This document shows, piece after piece, positions 1-12,209 of a DNA stretch of 64,000 bases. Below the pieces are notes generated by a model. That model worked only from the letters and a program-made list of their open reading frames with translations, did not search any database and was not told where the DNA came from. The DNA is from Anisus vortex. Its lineage: Eukaryota; Mollusca; Gastropoda; Planorbidae. The position numbers and the translations under genes are program-made. Position 1 is the first letter of the stretch. Every line of letters starts with the position of its first letter. Where the stretch lies: NCBI GenBank assembly GCA_949126835.1, contig OX421507.1, positions 8,832,121 to 8,896,120 on the forward strand, read 5' to 3'.

Positions 1-30
1 CGAGCCAGGAAATGTCTGTCACACTGGAAG

Positions 31-205
31 CATGATGTATTCTTTGCTTACCAGGATGAGGGGTGATGAGGGGTGGATCTGTTGGCCCTAAACTTGGGGA
101 GTTGACGCTTTTCAGTTCAATAGACGCTCATGATGTATTCTTTGCTTACCAGGATGAGGGGTGGATCTGTTGGCCCTAAACTTGGGGAGTTGACGCTTTT
201 CAGTT
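31..205. repeat. Two-copy tandem duplication at window start
   Basis: A segment of about 77 bases beginning CATGATGTATTCTTTGC occurs at 31-117 and again at 129-205. The first copy carries an extra 10-base duplication (ATGAGGGGTG). No coding role is seen; it lies just before a LINE remnant. Confidence 0.8.
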
Positions 206-545
206 GCGACGCTCAGTATTAATTTCATCGAAAGATGCTGCTCCGATATGTATTTTGCTGCTCTAGGGTGTGCAATAGGACCACGTGATCTCTCATTTGT
301 TGGGATTAACACGAAAGATTTTCATAGATGCCTTCAGTATATGCAAAGCTCAGATAAACATAAAGACAAAAGCACTTTCCTTGTCCCTTGTGTGAGAACA
401 AATGCATATAAGTACTCTTTCTTCCCGAGTGGCATTCGGGCATGGAATGGGTTGCCTGAACAAACCAGGAAAACCAGTAACTTAAACATCATTTAAAACA
501 TTAATAAAAATGCAAGACTAAACTTGGACCTCGGATGAGCGTGGG
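206..545 (+). mobile_element. 5'-truncated non-LTR retrotransposon (LINE) 3' end
   Basis: One frame (248-496) ends with a tail typical of non-LTR reverse transcriptase ORF2 proteins (SFFPSGIRAWNGLP). The same sequence recurs in the window at about 1431-1580, 14071-14300, 16243-16490, 20170-20240, 22208-22330 and 36170-36245 (reverse orientation) and at 33385-34360 (forward, split). Complete 3' ends finish in a unit like GGAGCGTCTGTAATG followed by short ATAAG repeats. This copy is degenerate and keeps only the end of the reverse transcriptase. Confidence 0.6.
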
Positions 546-1430
546 CGCGTTTTTTTTGTACGCATTTAGACTCTAAGTAATTAAATCAATTTATTTATAA
601 TCTGTATGCTTTGAATAATGTTGAAGCAGTATAAATCTTTGTTCAGACTTTAGCAATCATATGTTCAATTTGTAAGCCAATACTTAAAAGTCACTTATCT
701 TATCTTTGTAAAAATCGTGTACGACGTTTTGTTCTACTTTCAATAAAAACACTTTTAGGTTTTCTATTTTAAAAATAGACAACAGAATTTGTTTAAAAAT
801 TAAAATTTGACCTTGACCATGCCTAAGGTGGGTCGCAAACTTATTTAAAAAAAACACACCAAAGAACTAACACATGAAATGAAAAGAAATATTTCAGTAC
901 TTTTAGGAAACGCCCAAAAAAAACTTTTTTTTAATTGTACACCTTTGAAGAAGAAGAAGAAGAAGCAAAACTTATTAATTAACTTATTAACTTAGAAATT
1001 ATTAAAATTTCGATGAATGATAATTGTTATATTATGTGTTTAACATGTTGAATCAGAAACATATTATTGTCTGAGTTGCCTACTGTACAATTAAAATTGT
1101 TTTTATAATTATTTTAAAGCTTTTTATTTATATTTAATTAAGGCTTAGTTGTTGTTGTTTTTGATGACAGATTAAGTATATTTTCTTAGTCACTAGATAT
1201 TTCTAGTGCGCATTATCCTTGGTCTTCATACACGTTCTGGAAAATCCATTATTGCACTTTCTGCCCCAAAACCTATATAATATATCACAAAGGTGTAGTT
1301 ACCGTAGTTGTTGTTGTTGATTAGCAGAGTGTTAAAAAGCTATTTTATATCTACTAGTCCTGTAAATTTATTATGCATTACTTTGAACATTGTAAATAAG
1401 TTCAATTATTAATTATTTTTTTAGCGTTAA
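546..1430. other. AT-rich intergenic DNA
   Basis: AT-rich sequence with homopolymer runs and a short AAG microsatellite near 949-965. No gene, RNA or clear repeat boundary is visible. Confidence 0.6.
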
Positions 1431-1580
1431 TGGAGTGGTTTGAATGTATTTTTTTTTTGGGAAGAAAGAATACTTATACGCATTTGTTCTAGCATCATAA
1501 GGATAAGTTTTGTCCTTATGTTTATCTGAGCATTGCAACAGGCTATTATTGGGTCGCATGCCATTGTTCGTCTTCTTTCA
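1431..1580 (-). mobile_element. LINE 3' fragment (same family as 206-545)
   Basis: Reverse-oriented, degenerate match to the LINE tail: it shares the GGAAGAAAGAATACTTATAC and TTTATCTGAG blocks with the copy near 16410-16490. Boundaries are approximate. Confidence 0.45.
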
Positions 1581-2730
1581 GCCAGCCTGAAGAACTATAA
1601 GCTCGCATGTAGTCAAAAGCAAACCATGTTGATGTGACTTTTTTATGTGTTGCTGTAGAGTGTGTTGGTTGTGGTAGTTTGGGGAGCAATAATACATGTC
1701 TAAAAAGTGATACTTTCGGTAAACTCACGTAGGACGTGATAAACTCTTATATAATAATAATATGGTATTATGGTTTTAGCAAGAGGGGAAACGTCTGAAG
1801 TCTTCGTTGAATAAATTGGATTAAAATGTATTTTGTTTAAGATTCCAGTTGAGTAAAATATGTCCTAGTCTTATTCTGTTCTTTCTGGGGTTGTAGCGTG
1901 TTCCTTAATCTAGTCATGGTTACGTGACATTATTTGGTGAAAATTAAATGCAGATAGGTATAGTGCTGGCCAAACAATTTTCCACGCTGCTTCACCCGGC
2001 CGTATGGATCAGTTTGGTCTGAAGATAATATTTCTTAACTGAGACTATGTTGCAATGTTCTCTGCAGGGATACGAACTATAAATGTACTTGCTTGTTGAG
2101 CATGTTAATTTCTCTGTAAACTTTCCTTCCAGTTTGTTCATTGTGTCTGAGTCATTACTTTTCAAAGTTGTTTTTTCCACATAAGCTTACGTGGACTTGT
2201 CTTGAAGTAGATGTGTCAATTGGGATGGGTATTTACGCATGCTTAATCCCTTCATAAATATACTTTAACCATGTTCACATTTTTTTGCACTGAGGCTCTT
2301 ATCTTCCCATTGACGATCTTCCCATTAAAATTAAATTGTTCTTACTATTTCTGCTTAATAAAAATAAAAAAAAACTGTATGTTTGCCGCCTCCTTCTTCT
2401 CATCCCAAAACCGACAACTTTTTACAAATCCATGATGTCCACTCTACTCTATTACTTTTCAGGAAAAACTTCCAGCAGACACCCATGTTAAAATAGTGCG
2501 CAGCATCTCGACGGTTAAATTTCAAAGTAAAATAACAAAAACTCGCCAAGACCCTCGTCGACCATCTACTAGACAATATTAATAAGCGAAAGAAGAAAGA
2601 TACAGAGACTTAGAGTGTGAGAATTTATTAGCTCCCTTAAGCGTGGCTTTAAAGAAAATATCATGTCAAGAAACATTGGCTTAATGTGTATTGTGATCTG
2701 CATGTTCTCAACATACAACAACTCAAGCAG
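1581..2730. other. Intergenic DNA, nothing recognised
   Basis: No coding exon, RNA gene or bounded repeat could be supported. The open frames here are short and have no recognisable motif. Confidence 0.5.
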
Positions 2731-3107
2731 GACGTTTGGGCGCCGCCGTTTTGGCGCGACCTTTTTGGCGCAACCGTTTTGGCGCGACGGTCGTTTTGGA
2801 ACTACCGTTTTGGCGCGGGACGTTTTGGCGCGATGGAATAAAAACATATCACATCATTTAATAAAAGTAACTTAGTAACTTCCTTTGAGGAAAACAATAT
2901 TTTTTTGTATATTGAATGAAACAAGTAGTATCTATTTTAAGATTTTGATACAATTATATACCAACCTTGGAATCACTGCACAGTAACACTTGAATACATA
3001 TTGAAAGGGTAACTGTAATTTGAGTAATCCAAGGAATATCAAAATCACTTAATGTCTGCTTGGCAACACATAATATATTATTGAAATGAGGACTAAACCG
3101 TTCTAAA

Positions 3108-3180
3108 CCCTTACAGTCCCGGGCGCGTATATAGCGGAACTCTAGGCAGCATAGATAGAAGTAGGTCGGTACGGGAAGGG
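3108..3180. mobile_element. 73-bp TTAA-type miniature element, copy 1
   Basis: Starts CCCTTACAGTCCCG and ends CGGTACGGGAAGGG, so the ends are inverted. TTAA follows on the right; the left flank is TAAA, probably a mutated TTAA. It matches 25037-25109 at all but about four of 73 positions. Size, ends and TTAA flanks suggest a piggyBac-type MITE. Confidence 0.65.
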
Positions 3181-3638
3181 TTAAACTAACATATACAGTT
3201 GTCTCAACTGAAACTGCTTATTTGCCGCTCACAATCTAGATAAAGCTAACCAAATCATTATGTCTGATTTCTACGCACGTTGTTGACTGGACGCGATGAC
3301 CACTCTCTTCATTGACCATTCCAAATTAAAAAAGTTTCTTTCTATCTTCTTCATACCCACCCAGTATTCTAAAACATCCGTTGTTATCAAAAAATCTCTG
3401 ACCATCTTGTCTACGATTGACCCTGGTTTTAATCACTACCAACTATTTTACATCAGTCAAGTTATTTGAAAGGTGTGGCCACTGAGTTACTTCATGAACA
3501 TGTGTAGTTATTAGAATGTTATTAAAAAAACTAGCACGCGTAATTTTCGCATAGAGTCTATAGGCCTAGCGTTCTAGGGGTGGAGCAAAACAAAAACAAC
3601 AAAAACAAGAAAACCGTAAAAACGAAGTTTTTATTATA

Positions 3639-4079
3639 CTCCCTTTATTTGCAAACTAAGTTTACCATCATGTAATTAAATAATTGATTGACTACTGCAA
3701 ATGAAACGTACTGAAAAAATATCTGTGTCGCAAATCTCAAAAATATCTCCTTACTCCGTATGAATTGTTCTAAAAATAATCGTAGCGCATAATTTTTTTT
3801 TTCTAGCTTTGCGCCGAAAAACTATAAAAAGTTGCACAGGCATTTTTAACGCGAAATTAAAATATTTCTTTTACTTTCCTTTTAAGAAATGAATATTGTC
3901 ATAAGTGTAGTATTATTAAGTCGTTTGTCGTTTTAACTGAAAATTTGATAGGATGTATTGTTAGGCGCCACAAATCTGCTGTCCAAATTTCAGCTCGATT
4001 GGACCACGGGAAGTGGTCGAAAAATCGAAGCAAGGTTTTGCACGACGATTGCAGACATTGCAACTTAAAATAAAGGGAG
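3639..4079. mobile_element. TA-flanked MITE, tandem copy 1
   Basis: The element begins CTCCCTTTATTTGC and ends AAAATAAAGGGAG, with TA on both sides (3637-3638 and 4080-4081). A TA target site and CTCCCT ends are usual for Tc1/mariner-type miniature elements. No transposase inside. Confidence 0.6.
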
Positions 4080-4115
4080 TAACAAGAAAACCATAAAAAC
4101 GAAGTTTTTATTATA

Positions 4116-4546
4116 CTCCCTTTATTTGCAAACTAAGTTTACCATCATGTAATTAAATAATTGATAGACTACTGCAATTGAAACGTACAGAAAAAATATC
4201 TGTGTCGCAAATCTCAAAAATATCTCCATACTCAGTATGAATTGTTCTAAAAATAATCTTAGCGCATAATTTTTTTTTCTAGCTTTGCGCCGAAAAAGTA
4301 TAAAAAGTTTCACAGGCATTTTTAACGCGAAATCAAAATATTTCTTATACTTTCCTTTTAAGAAATGAATATTGTCATAAGTGTAGTATTATAAGTTGTT
4401 TTAACTGAAAATTTGATAGGATGTATTGTTAGGCGCCACAAATCTGCTGTCCAAATTTCGCTCGATCGGACCACGGGAAGTGGTCGAAAAATCGAAGCCA
4501 ATTTTTGCACCACGATTGCAGACATTGCAACTTAAAATAAAGGGAG
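4116..4546. mobile_element. TA-flanked MITE, tandem copy 2
   Basis: Near-identical to 3639-4079, with TA at 4114-4115 and 4547-4548. The 34 bases before each copy (AACAAGAAAACC...) are also duplicated, so one unit of about 477 bp including flank was duplicated in tandem rather than inserted twice. Confidence 0.6.
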
Positions 4547-4920
4547 TAATAACTTCCCTATTAAGACGACATATCTATGAATAGATAAATAGATAGATAA
4601 GCATTTTATGCCCATAAATAGATACATAAGTCTTTATGCATATTTAAAAAAAAACAAAGTTTTAAAAGTTTAATAGGCCTAATCCTATATATGCATTTAA
4701 ATACATCGTTTTAAATGATTATTACTTATTATTAGTTTCATTTATTTATTATAAAACAAAAAAAATAATTTTTCCTTCATTATTTCATCGCGCCAAAACG
4801 TCCCGAGCCAAAACGGCTCGCGCCAAAACGTCCCGCGCCTAAACGGCTCGCGCCAAAACGTCCCGCGCAAAAACGGCTGCGCAAAAATGGTGGCGCCAAA
4901 ACGGAAGCGCCAAAACGTCA

Positions 4921-6509
4921 CGTACCGATTGGCCCCGCCTCCCCTGGACCCATCGGCTGCGTGGAGAGACAACTGGTTATCACTATGCCTGCACCAGAGG
5001 TCGACAACCATTCGCTAACAGTGTGCCAAACTAGGATTTCTAAATCATTCAGCGTGAAAGTTATCCTGGTCTATTATACTTTAAAAAAATTTTTTTTTTT
5101 TAGGACAATTAATTTAACTCCGTAACATGACCAATGTTAAAAGCAAAGAAGACTATTTATAGAGAACATCGTTAAAGTGTTTTATATTTAATTAACGTGT
5201 TTGTGATTATCATAATTTGTTTGCATTTATATCAAATACAATAGTATACTACTAAGCGTTCACGCTAATTATTGTCCATTCATTGTCATAATTTGTCAGT
5301 TAAGATGAGTATCTAACACCTAATAATGTTTGTATATTTAGATCTCAGTTTAACTGAGATGTCTTTTAATGTGCTTTGAAATTTCCTATGGCGAATCCAA
5401 TATCGTTAAACAGAATAGATACGCAATAATCATACAAACTGGGTAGTTAATGTAATGATTGAAAATATTCATATAAATACTTTAGTCATTAGTCATATAA
5501 TGTTTATATAATTTTCAAATAATTGTTTACAGTTTGATCATTTCAAAGTTATAAAAGGTAGCCAATTTGTTCTTTTATAAAAGAAAAAAAAAAGAAACAT
5601 ATTAGAAATATTAGCTCCTTTTAATTAAAAAAAAAGGTGTCCACGTTGATTTGAGTCAATAGTAATGCCAAACAAGTTATGTTTTGTAATTATACTGACT
5701 CATTATTATTTCTTTATATAAATCCAACATTATGGAATTCATTACAAGCATTTATTATAAGAAGATTAAAATAATTTACTTTAAACATTTCCTGCATTAA
5801 TTTCAAGAGTTTATATTTTAAATATTAATAGTTACAGAAATTACATGATACAGTCCTGTATTTATTACATTCATCATATTAATATTTATTAAATTAATAA
5901 TACAAATACATTTGTTGAAGAATTACGTATATGTATGTTTAATTAAAGAAGATGAGCATAAAAAACTCTTTTAACTTTAATTAGTCTATATCAATTAATG
6001 AGCGGTCAAGTGTAGGAACCTATTTGTATGCTTAAAACAGCTTTCTTGTGCGATAAAATCTGTTCACAAGTGTAAGTTGAACGAAAAGTTTAAAGTAAAA
6101 GAGCGAATGCCTAGCCCAATGCATTAATATTAGGGATGTACACGTAGTAAAATGTTTTGAAATTGATCTCACGGCAAGATTTGTCCAGGTTAAATACAAA
6201 TCCATTGCAATGGTCCTTGTAAATGCAAATTCAACTCACTTAAATGTGTCGCTATGTCTTTTAGAAACATCGACTTTAATTGTCAGTTTTCCTCATTAGA
6301 AACCGGAAAATGTTGTTTGCTTTTTTCAATAAAAAAAAAACTCTTGGATGTCTCTCGGGTGCCATTGAAAATCTCTCTGCATGCCAAGGTTGGCACGCGT
6401 GTCTAAGGTTGCCGACCCCTGCTCAACACTTAATTACCTGCCCAGGTCTGTGCTTGGGAGAGATCACTAAAAAATTGCGTATCACATGTTCTCAACATTA
6501 TATATATAT
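4921..6509. other. Intergenic DNA with hAT-MITE fragments
   Basis: No gene. About 5018-5075 resembles the left part, and about 6349-6421 the right part (ending AGGTTGCCGACCCCTG), of the MITE at 22938-23141. They may be two pieces of one copy separated by about 1.3 kb. A short TA tract at 6501-6509 is the insertion site of the LTR element. Confidence 0.45.
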
Positions 6510-7135
6510 TGTTACGAATATCGGTCATAAATGAATGACGTAGTAAGGCATTGACCTCTTAACAAGTGCGTATCAGAGTCCAAAGCGACCAAGGTTTGAC
6601 CTTTATGCCCTGAGGGCAGTTTAAATAAAATAATTCGTTCAAATCCCGTGGAAATTGGAGGATAATTCTGGATCGTAGTATTCTATAGAGAAAGAGGTTA
6701 AAATGCGTATTAAGACCCTGTAGAATCTTCGATGATCGTTTTCTTTGTAAAGTCCCGACCTCCTTAAAGTTAGTTCAGTTTAAACGTTTGTAGAGTGAAG
6801 TCGCTATATTCATACATGTACATATAATGCCATTTTATTGATACTTATGTTGCCACCAGTTGATGAAGTTTATTGATCGTTTATATTGAGTCTACAATTT
6901 AAATAAAATTGTTTATTCAACAACTGGAGTTGTTTGATCTATCGTTGTTGAGAAAGGTGTTGAAGATAATTATCACGAATATAACTACATTACTGCATAG
7001 ACCTGTCAGTCAAGGAACCCCTAGCTTGGGCTACAGATTAGCAGAATCTAGAGACTTCTAATAAAGATACAACTATATTCATTGAATCCGATTTAACGAG
7101 TCGTAATAATAGTCATCATAAAGAGGTCCATAACA
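6510..7135 (+). repeat. 5' LTR
   Basis: TGTTACGAATATCGG to CATAACA. Offset from the 3' LTR is exactly 5,700 bases along its whole length. The bases just after it (ATTTGCGGGCTTGCGTCC) would be the primer-binding site; they only loosely resemble a tRNA-Pro complement, so the primer is not assigned. Confidence 0.9.
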
Positions 7136-7310
7136 ATTTGCGGGCTTGCGTCCGATATAGTTGTATAGTGAAGCATATATTCAAGTTGTGTTGTGTTGTG
7201 TGTTGGAGCAGTGACCTACTGAGCAAGCCTAAGAACGCTGAAATTATTCTTCCGATTGGAAAAACGTAAGTTGGAAAAATTTACCACTTTATAAATCTCT
7301 TAACTAAAGA

Positions 7311-10040
7311 ATGGAATTTATTGAAAATCCAGAAGAAGAAGTTCTGAAAACTTTATCAATAAAGAAGTTAAAAGAGATCGCTGAGATCTTAAAGATAGAA
7401 GTTACTGAAACTACACCATCGAGGACTGTGTTGACACAGCAGATAAAAGATGTGTTGATTGCGAGTGGCAAGTTGAAAGTAGAATCAAGCGCGGAGGGAT
7501 ATCAAGTTGAAGGTCAGACGTCGAAATCTATGTCCGAACAGTTTAGATTTCAGTTAGAAATGAAACGGATGGAAATGGAGATGGAAGAAAAACGTCTTGA
7601 GATGGAAGATAAGAAAAGTCAAAGAGAAAGTCAGGAAAGAATAGAGCTAGCAAAGATAGGAGCAACTAAAAAAGAATCTCATAATGATGTAGAGATGGCC
7701 AGATGGAAAAAGCTAGTCCCTACCTACATTGATAAAGAAAGTGAAATAGCTAATTTCTTCCAGACCTTTGAAATTTCTTGCAGAGATTTTAAGTTCCCAG
7801 AAGATAAATGGGGAATATTAGTCAGAACAGCTTTTACTCAGGGAAGGGCAAGAGATTGTGTTCTATTGTTAAAAGAGGAGAATTTAAATGATTATGAAAT
7901 CATTAAAGATACTGTACTTAAAGCCTATAACCAAATACCGGAAAGTTATCGGAAAAGGTTCCGTCAGTATACAATGTCCCCTTACCAAACACACTTAGAC
8001 TTCCTTCGAGCAGAAGAAAAGCTAATGGATCAGTGGATAAAATCCAGAAATATCTCCACATTAAAAGAAATGAAAGATATCATTCTGTTAGAGGATTTTA
8101 TTAACAAAGTGAGGCCGGATATAAGAATGTATTTATCCGAGCGTGATATCACTGACCCACATAAGGCTGCTGATTTAGCTGAACAGTACACATTGTGTCA
8201 TAGGACAGCTGATGGAAAGAATGTTAATAGGGCACAACGGCAAGCAGAAAACACACAACAACAACATCGTGAAAAAGAGCATTTTGTGAAACAAAATGAT
8301 GTTAATAAAAAACCTATCAACAAAAACGTCCAATGTACTTTTTGTAAAAGGACAGGACATAGCATAGAAGACTGTTGGAGTATACGAAGCAACAAAAGAC
8401 CTAACAAAGTGGTAATGTGCACTAGCCATAAACCAAAACAAAATGTACAAGAAAGCGAAAATACAAACGAACTGAATTCGAAGAAAGATTCTTCTAAACC
8501 AGAAAAACTGAGGGTGGATTTGCCTGAGAGCAAAAGTCAGAAGGTAGAGAAATCTACACCTGAAGATAATGAGGATAAATATCCTGATTATAAATACAGA
8601 ATGGCTACTATTGGATTAATTGTCCAAGTCCACAGAGACGAGAAAGTAGACCAAAGTATTTTTGACTCGAACAAGAGTCTGAAGTCATCGAAAGATGAAA
8701 CAACACCCGAAAGTCATGGTCAAGGGAAGAATAAAATTGACACAGAGACCCTGTGCAGTTTTCAACCGTTCATTAGTGAAGGTTGTGTGGCCTTACAAAA
8801 GGAAGGACCACTGAAGTCCGTAAACATATTACGAGACACAGGAGCATCATTAACACTGCTGCTTAAAGATGTATTACCATTGAATGATAATACATTGACA
8901 GGACAGACTGTCCTATTGAGAGGTTTTGAATGGAAAGAAGAAATACCTCTACATAGGATATACCTCACATCTGACTTGGTGACAGGATATGTGACAGTTG
9001 GAGTAATATCAAAACTTCCTGTTGAGGGCATATCTGTTATCCTAGCAAATGATTTGGCGAAAGGGAGGGTGAGACCTGAACTGATTGTGAAGGAAAATCC
9101 AGACCCTAGTCCTATTGTGGAGACAGGAAAAGAAAAAGAACTTTATCCTGTAGGTGATGTCATAAAGGGTATGACACCACAGAAAAAGAAAGAAGAAACT
9201 ATCTCACAAGAAAAGAAAAATAAAGAAGAAATTCTCCCACGAGAGAAGAAAGTGGAAGAAGAAGTGGAACGTGATACTACTATTTTCTCCATGAGTGAAG
9301 ATTGTCCGAAAGGAAATGAACAATCAAAGAAGTCATCACAAAATGAATTGACTGCTGAACAGAAAGTAGACCCAGAGTTGCTACAGTTGCATGAGAAAGC
9401 TGTCGACGAGAAAGAAAATCCTACTACTGATGTCTATGAACAGATAGACCACAGCATAAACAAACAACAATGCAAACCTGCAGTTGCCGGTACAGATGAA
9501 GATTGGAGGAGCATCACTGAAGAAACGAGTGCGGAGAGCTGGACCGAAACTACCAAAAGCTATGGGTTACCACAATCCATACCGACAGATCGAAGGACCA
9601 ACTTCGCCCCGGAACTCTTCAATCCAGTCCTAAGAAACTTATGCCTGGAGCAGGAGATGTCAACTGAATCCCATCCGGAAAGTCGAGGAGCCTATGGACC
9701 AATCTTTGGACCCACTGTCCAAGGACCACTCAAACTACTTCAAGAGGAATGGCAGACCGAATTGGACCTCCTTGGGCTGATCAAGTACCTAGATAAGTAC
9801 ATATATTTTTTGTCTGACATAACTGTGTTTGTTAGAAAAAAATTGTACACTGCTCACATGCAGATGCCATTGTTGTGTGATGAAAGAAAGGCAAATATAT
9901 TATATCATTTGAAAATGATAAAGCCTTACCTTCTGAAAACAATTGGAATAAGCTTGATGTTGTTAACATTGTTACTCTTATTTGTAAAATTTATGCCTGG
10001 AGTACAGGATGAATTGAATGACAAATTCACTGATAGTTAG
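7311..10040 (+). CDS. Retrotransposon Gag-protease-integrase-remnant polyprotein (909 aa)
   Basis: Structural and protease protein of the LTR element; it would form the particle and process it. Residues about 1-60 resemble a SAP-like N-terminal segment. A charged coiled-coil (about 80-130) is followed by a Gag core of the SCAN-like kind (about 135-300). A CCHC zinc knuckle lies near 342-356 (CTFCKRTGHSIEDC). A retropepsin-like domain has the active-site DTGAS near 509 and a distal ILANDLA motif. After a lysine/glutamate-rich linker, residues about 745-830 resemble the second half of a Gypsy integrase (YGLPQSIPTDRRTNF, FGPTVQGPLKLLQEEW). A hydrophobic segment lies at about 878-897. Integrase directly after protease fits the unusual Gmr1 pol order. 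The integrase catalytic domain is incomplete and reverse transcriptase is absent, yet the frame is open throughout. Confidence 0.8.
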   Translation: MEFIENPEEEVLKTLSIKKLKEIAEILKIEVTETTPSRTVLTQQIKDVLIASGKLKVESSAEGYQVEGQTSKSMSEQFRFQLEMKRMEMEMEEKRLEMEDKKSQRESQERIELAKIGATKKESHNDVEMARWKKLVPTYIDKESEIANFFQTFEISCRDFKFPEDKWGILVRTAFTQGRARDCVLLLKEENLNDYEIIKDTVLKAYNQIPESYRKRFRQYTMSPYQTHLDFLRAEEKLMDQWIKSRNISTLKEMKDIILLEDFINKVRPDIRMYLSERDITDPHKAADLAEQYTLCHRTADGKNVNRAQRQAENTQQQHREKEHFVKQNDVNKKPINKNVQCTFCKRTGHSIEDCWSIRSNKRPNKVVMCTSHKPKQNVQESENTNELNSKKDSSKPEKLRVDLPESKSQKVEKSTPEDNEDKYPDYKYRMATIGLIVQVHRDEKVDQSIFDSNKSLKSSKDETTPESHGQGKNKIDTETLCSFQPFISEGCVALQKEGPLKSVNILRDTGASLTLLLKDVLPLNDNTLTGQTVLLRGFEWKEEIPLHRIYLTSDLVTGYVTVGVISKLPVEGISVILANDLAKGRVRPELIVKENPDPSPIVETGKEKELYPVGDVIKGMTPQKKKEETISQEKKNKEEILPREKKVEEEVERDTTIFSMSEDCPKGNEQSKKSSQNELTAEQKVDPELLQLHEKAVDEKENPTTDVYEQIDHSINKQQCKPAVAGTDEDWRSITEETSAESWTETTKSYGLPQSIPTDRRTNFAPELFNPVLRNLCLEQEMSTESHPESRGAYGPIFGPTVQGPLKLLQEEWQTELDLLGLIKYLDKYIYFLSDITVFVRKKLYTAHMQMPLLCDERKANILYHLKMIKPYLLKTIGISLMLLTLLLLFVKFMPGVQDELNDKFTDS

Positions 10041-11531
10041 TTACCAAACTTACTATTTTAAAACTAAATCCCTTACTTGTGGAGAAAAAGGAATGAGTAA
10101 AAGTATTGTTAAAGTAGATATCATTATATTGTGATATTTCTAAACAAACTTGTTAGGTTGAGCATTAAAATAATTGCTATAAGAGAAAAAGATCAGTTTT
10201 ATCCGCAGAATTGGTTTCTATATCAGAGGACATTATAAATGTGGACTGATTATAAGATATGTTTGAGAATCTCTGGAAATGATAATTGAAACATTTGGCA
10301 GAGAGGATAATCTGATTGAAAAAGATGTAAATGGTTTTGAGAAAAGAGAATTTTTCTATCACTAAAGTATTGAGAAATGTTTTATGATTGTACTATGGAT
10401 TTATTTTATCATGTACTGTTGTTGAAATATTGCACTGAGTCAGGATGCAAATTTCTTCTATGTGAATTTATTCATTTGTTCTATTATCATTGAATGTATG
10501 ATAATGTAGGGTAAAAATAGTTGCAGCAAGGCAGAACTATGACTAACAAGAATTCCAAGAAATGTATTATATATGATTTTTCACTTTTAGGATACTGTTA
10601 CATGAAAAGCAGATCAAAAGTAGAAACTAATAAAACTTATCCTTGTTTTGTATAAATTTAGGATATGTGCCACTGACTTGACACTGTAAACCAGAATGGT
10701 TGAGAATTTCATGGTTAAGAATTTATAATGTTGACATACCAATGTTCAACTAATGTATTATTAATTAAGGATTTCATGTCAAGATTGTAAAACTAATCTA
10801 TTTTTTTTTCTGTATTAGTTAAAATAGATTGAATGAATTGTTTGGACAATCAAAAGATTGGGTAGACCTGAACACTGTGAAAGTAACAGGAGAATCTATG
10901 AATAAGGAATAAAACCTTTATGGAAAATGGAAAAGAGCAATGTACACCACTGAAAAGATTGGAAATGAAATGTTTTACCACACCAGTCAAACCAGCAGTT
11001 TGTTTTGTACATAAATTGTTACATTGATTTCGCTATGAAAAAAAAATTAATAGTAGCCTATGCTTAACTTTTCTACTTCAATAATATTGTATTTAATGTA
11101 ATCTAAAGAAAATAAGTACTTACTGTGTAGTACTAAGATTGTATGAAGATAATATAACTTGTTTTAATTGATAGTTAATTAAGTAAATTAACCAAATTTG
11201 TTTAAGTAAATCCATGATTGTCTGAATGTTTCAATTTAACCTGCTACGATGTGAACTCTTTTAAAAAAGAAAATAATGACGTCGAAAGGTCATGGTAAAA
11301 TGAAAGATTGAGATATTTTTAATGATTTTTGCTATAAACTATTTTAATTCGTGAACAGACTATGTTTAATGTTCTCAAAATAAAATAAATGAATTTGATT
11401 TTGAGATGATAGATGTTAAAGAATGCTTATTTAGTTACGATAACTATTTAATCGCGTAGCAATATTTTTTGACCTAGGCTGTGATGAGGTAAATTTGCAT
11501 AGCGATGTCAACATTGTTAAAATCAATTGAG

Positions 11532-11574
<43 letters not shown>

Positions 11575-12209
11575 CGGAATTGACCTCAATTTCTGTGTCG
11601 CGTCACAGACAGTTGTCTAATGTTGTCCAGCCTACAAACATGAAAAAAAAAAATACTGTCGAGAAAATGATCGTGTTGTTGTGTAATTAGGTCAAGCCTA
11701 GTAGTATTTTTTTCATCCATAGCGTTTTTTTTTTTTTCTCCTTATGAAAAAATAAGTCGTGTCTGCATAGACATTAAGTGATTTTTTCTTTTGTTGTTTG
11801 ATTACAAATGTAAAAGATATTAGTTTATAAATTAAATAGACGAGAGAGTTTTTATTACAGTGGAATGTTCAATGTAATAGAAATTATTAACTTGTATTAT
11901 ATTATATCTATTAAGAATGATTATGTATTTTTCTTGTATACAAGATTTAGATAAACAATTTAATTGTCCATTGTTTTGAATTAAAAATTGAATGATTGAA
12001 TGACTGTAGTTAAGCCATTTGATAAGATGAATTTATATTGCATATATTATTATGTTATTGTTATCAGTTCGATTGAATTATTGGGATCGCCAATTGAACT
12101 GTGTTGTTTTTCCCGGAATATTTTCTTTTATAATTATTCCTTAAAATTAACATTTTTCGTATGGTTAAAATGTAAAGGAAATAATTATGAAGCTTTAGAA
12201 GGGGGGGGA
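10041..12209 (+). other. Non-coding 3' part of the LTR element
   Basis: 2.2 kb between the stop codon and the 3' LTR with no long frame and no recognisable pol or env remnant. It contains a (GA)18 microsatellite at 11535-11570 and ends in a G-run polypurine tract at about 12200-12209, the usual plus-strand primer position. Confidence 0.7.
11535..11570. repeat. (GA)18 microsatellite
   Basis: Uninterrupted GA dinucleotide run inside the LTR element. It creates the low-complexity ERERER stretch of a spurious short frame. Confidence 0.95.

Larger units (their letters stand above)
2731..4920. mobile_element. Fold-back-like region bounded by inverted CGTTTTGGCGC arrays
   Basis: At 2731-2836 there are about seven degenerate units of the type CGTTTTGGCGCG. 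At 4788-4920 the same unit appears as its reverse complement (CGCGCCAAAACG), about ten units. The inner edges match as an inverted pair (GGGACGTTTTGGCGCGATG against CATCGCGCCAAAACGTCCC). The arrangement suggests a fold-back DNA element with array-like termini. No target-site duplication or transposase was found, and the interior holds other repeats. Confidence 0.45.
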
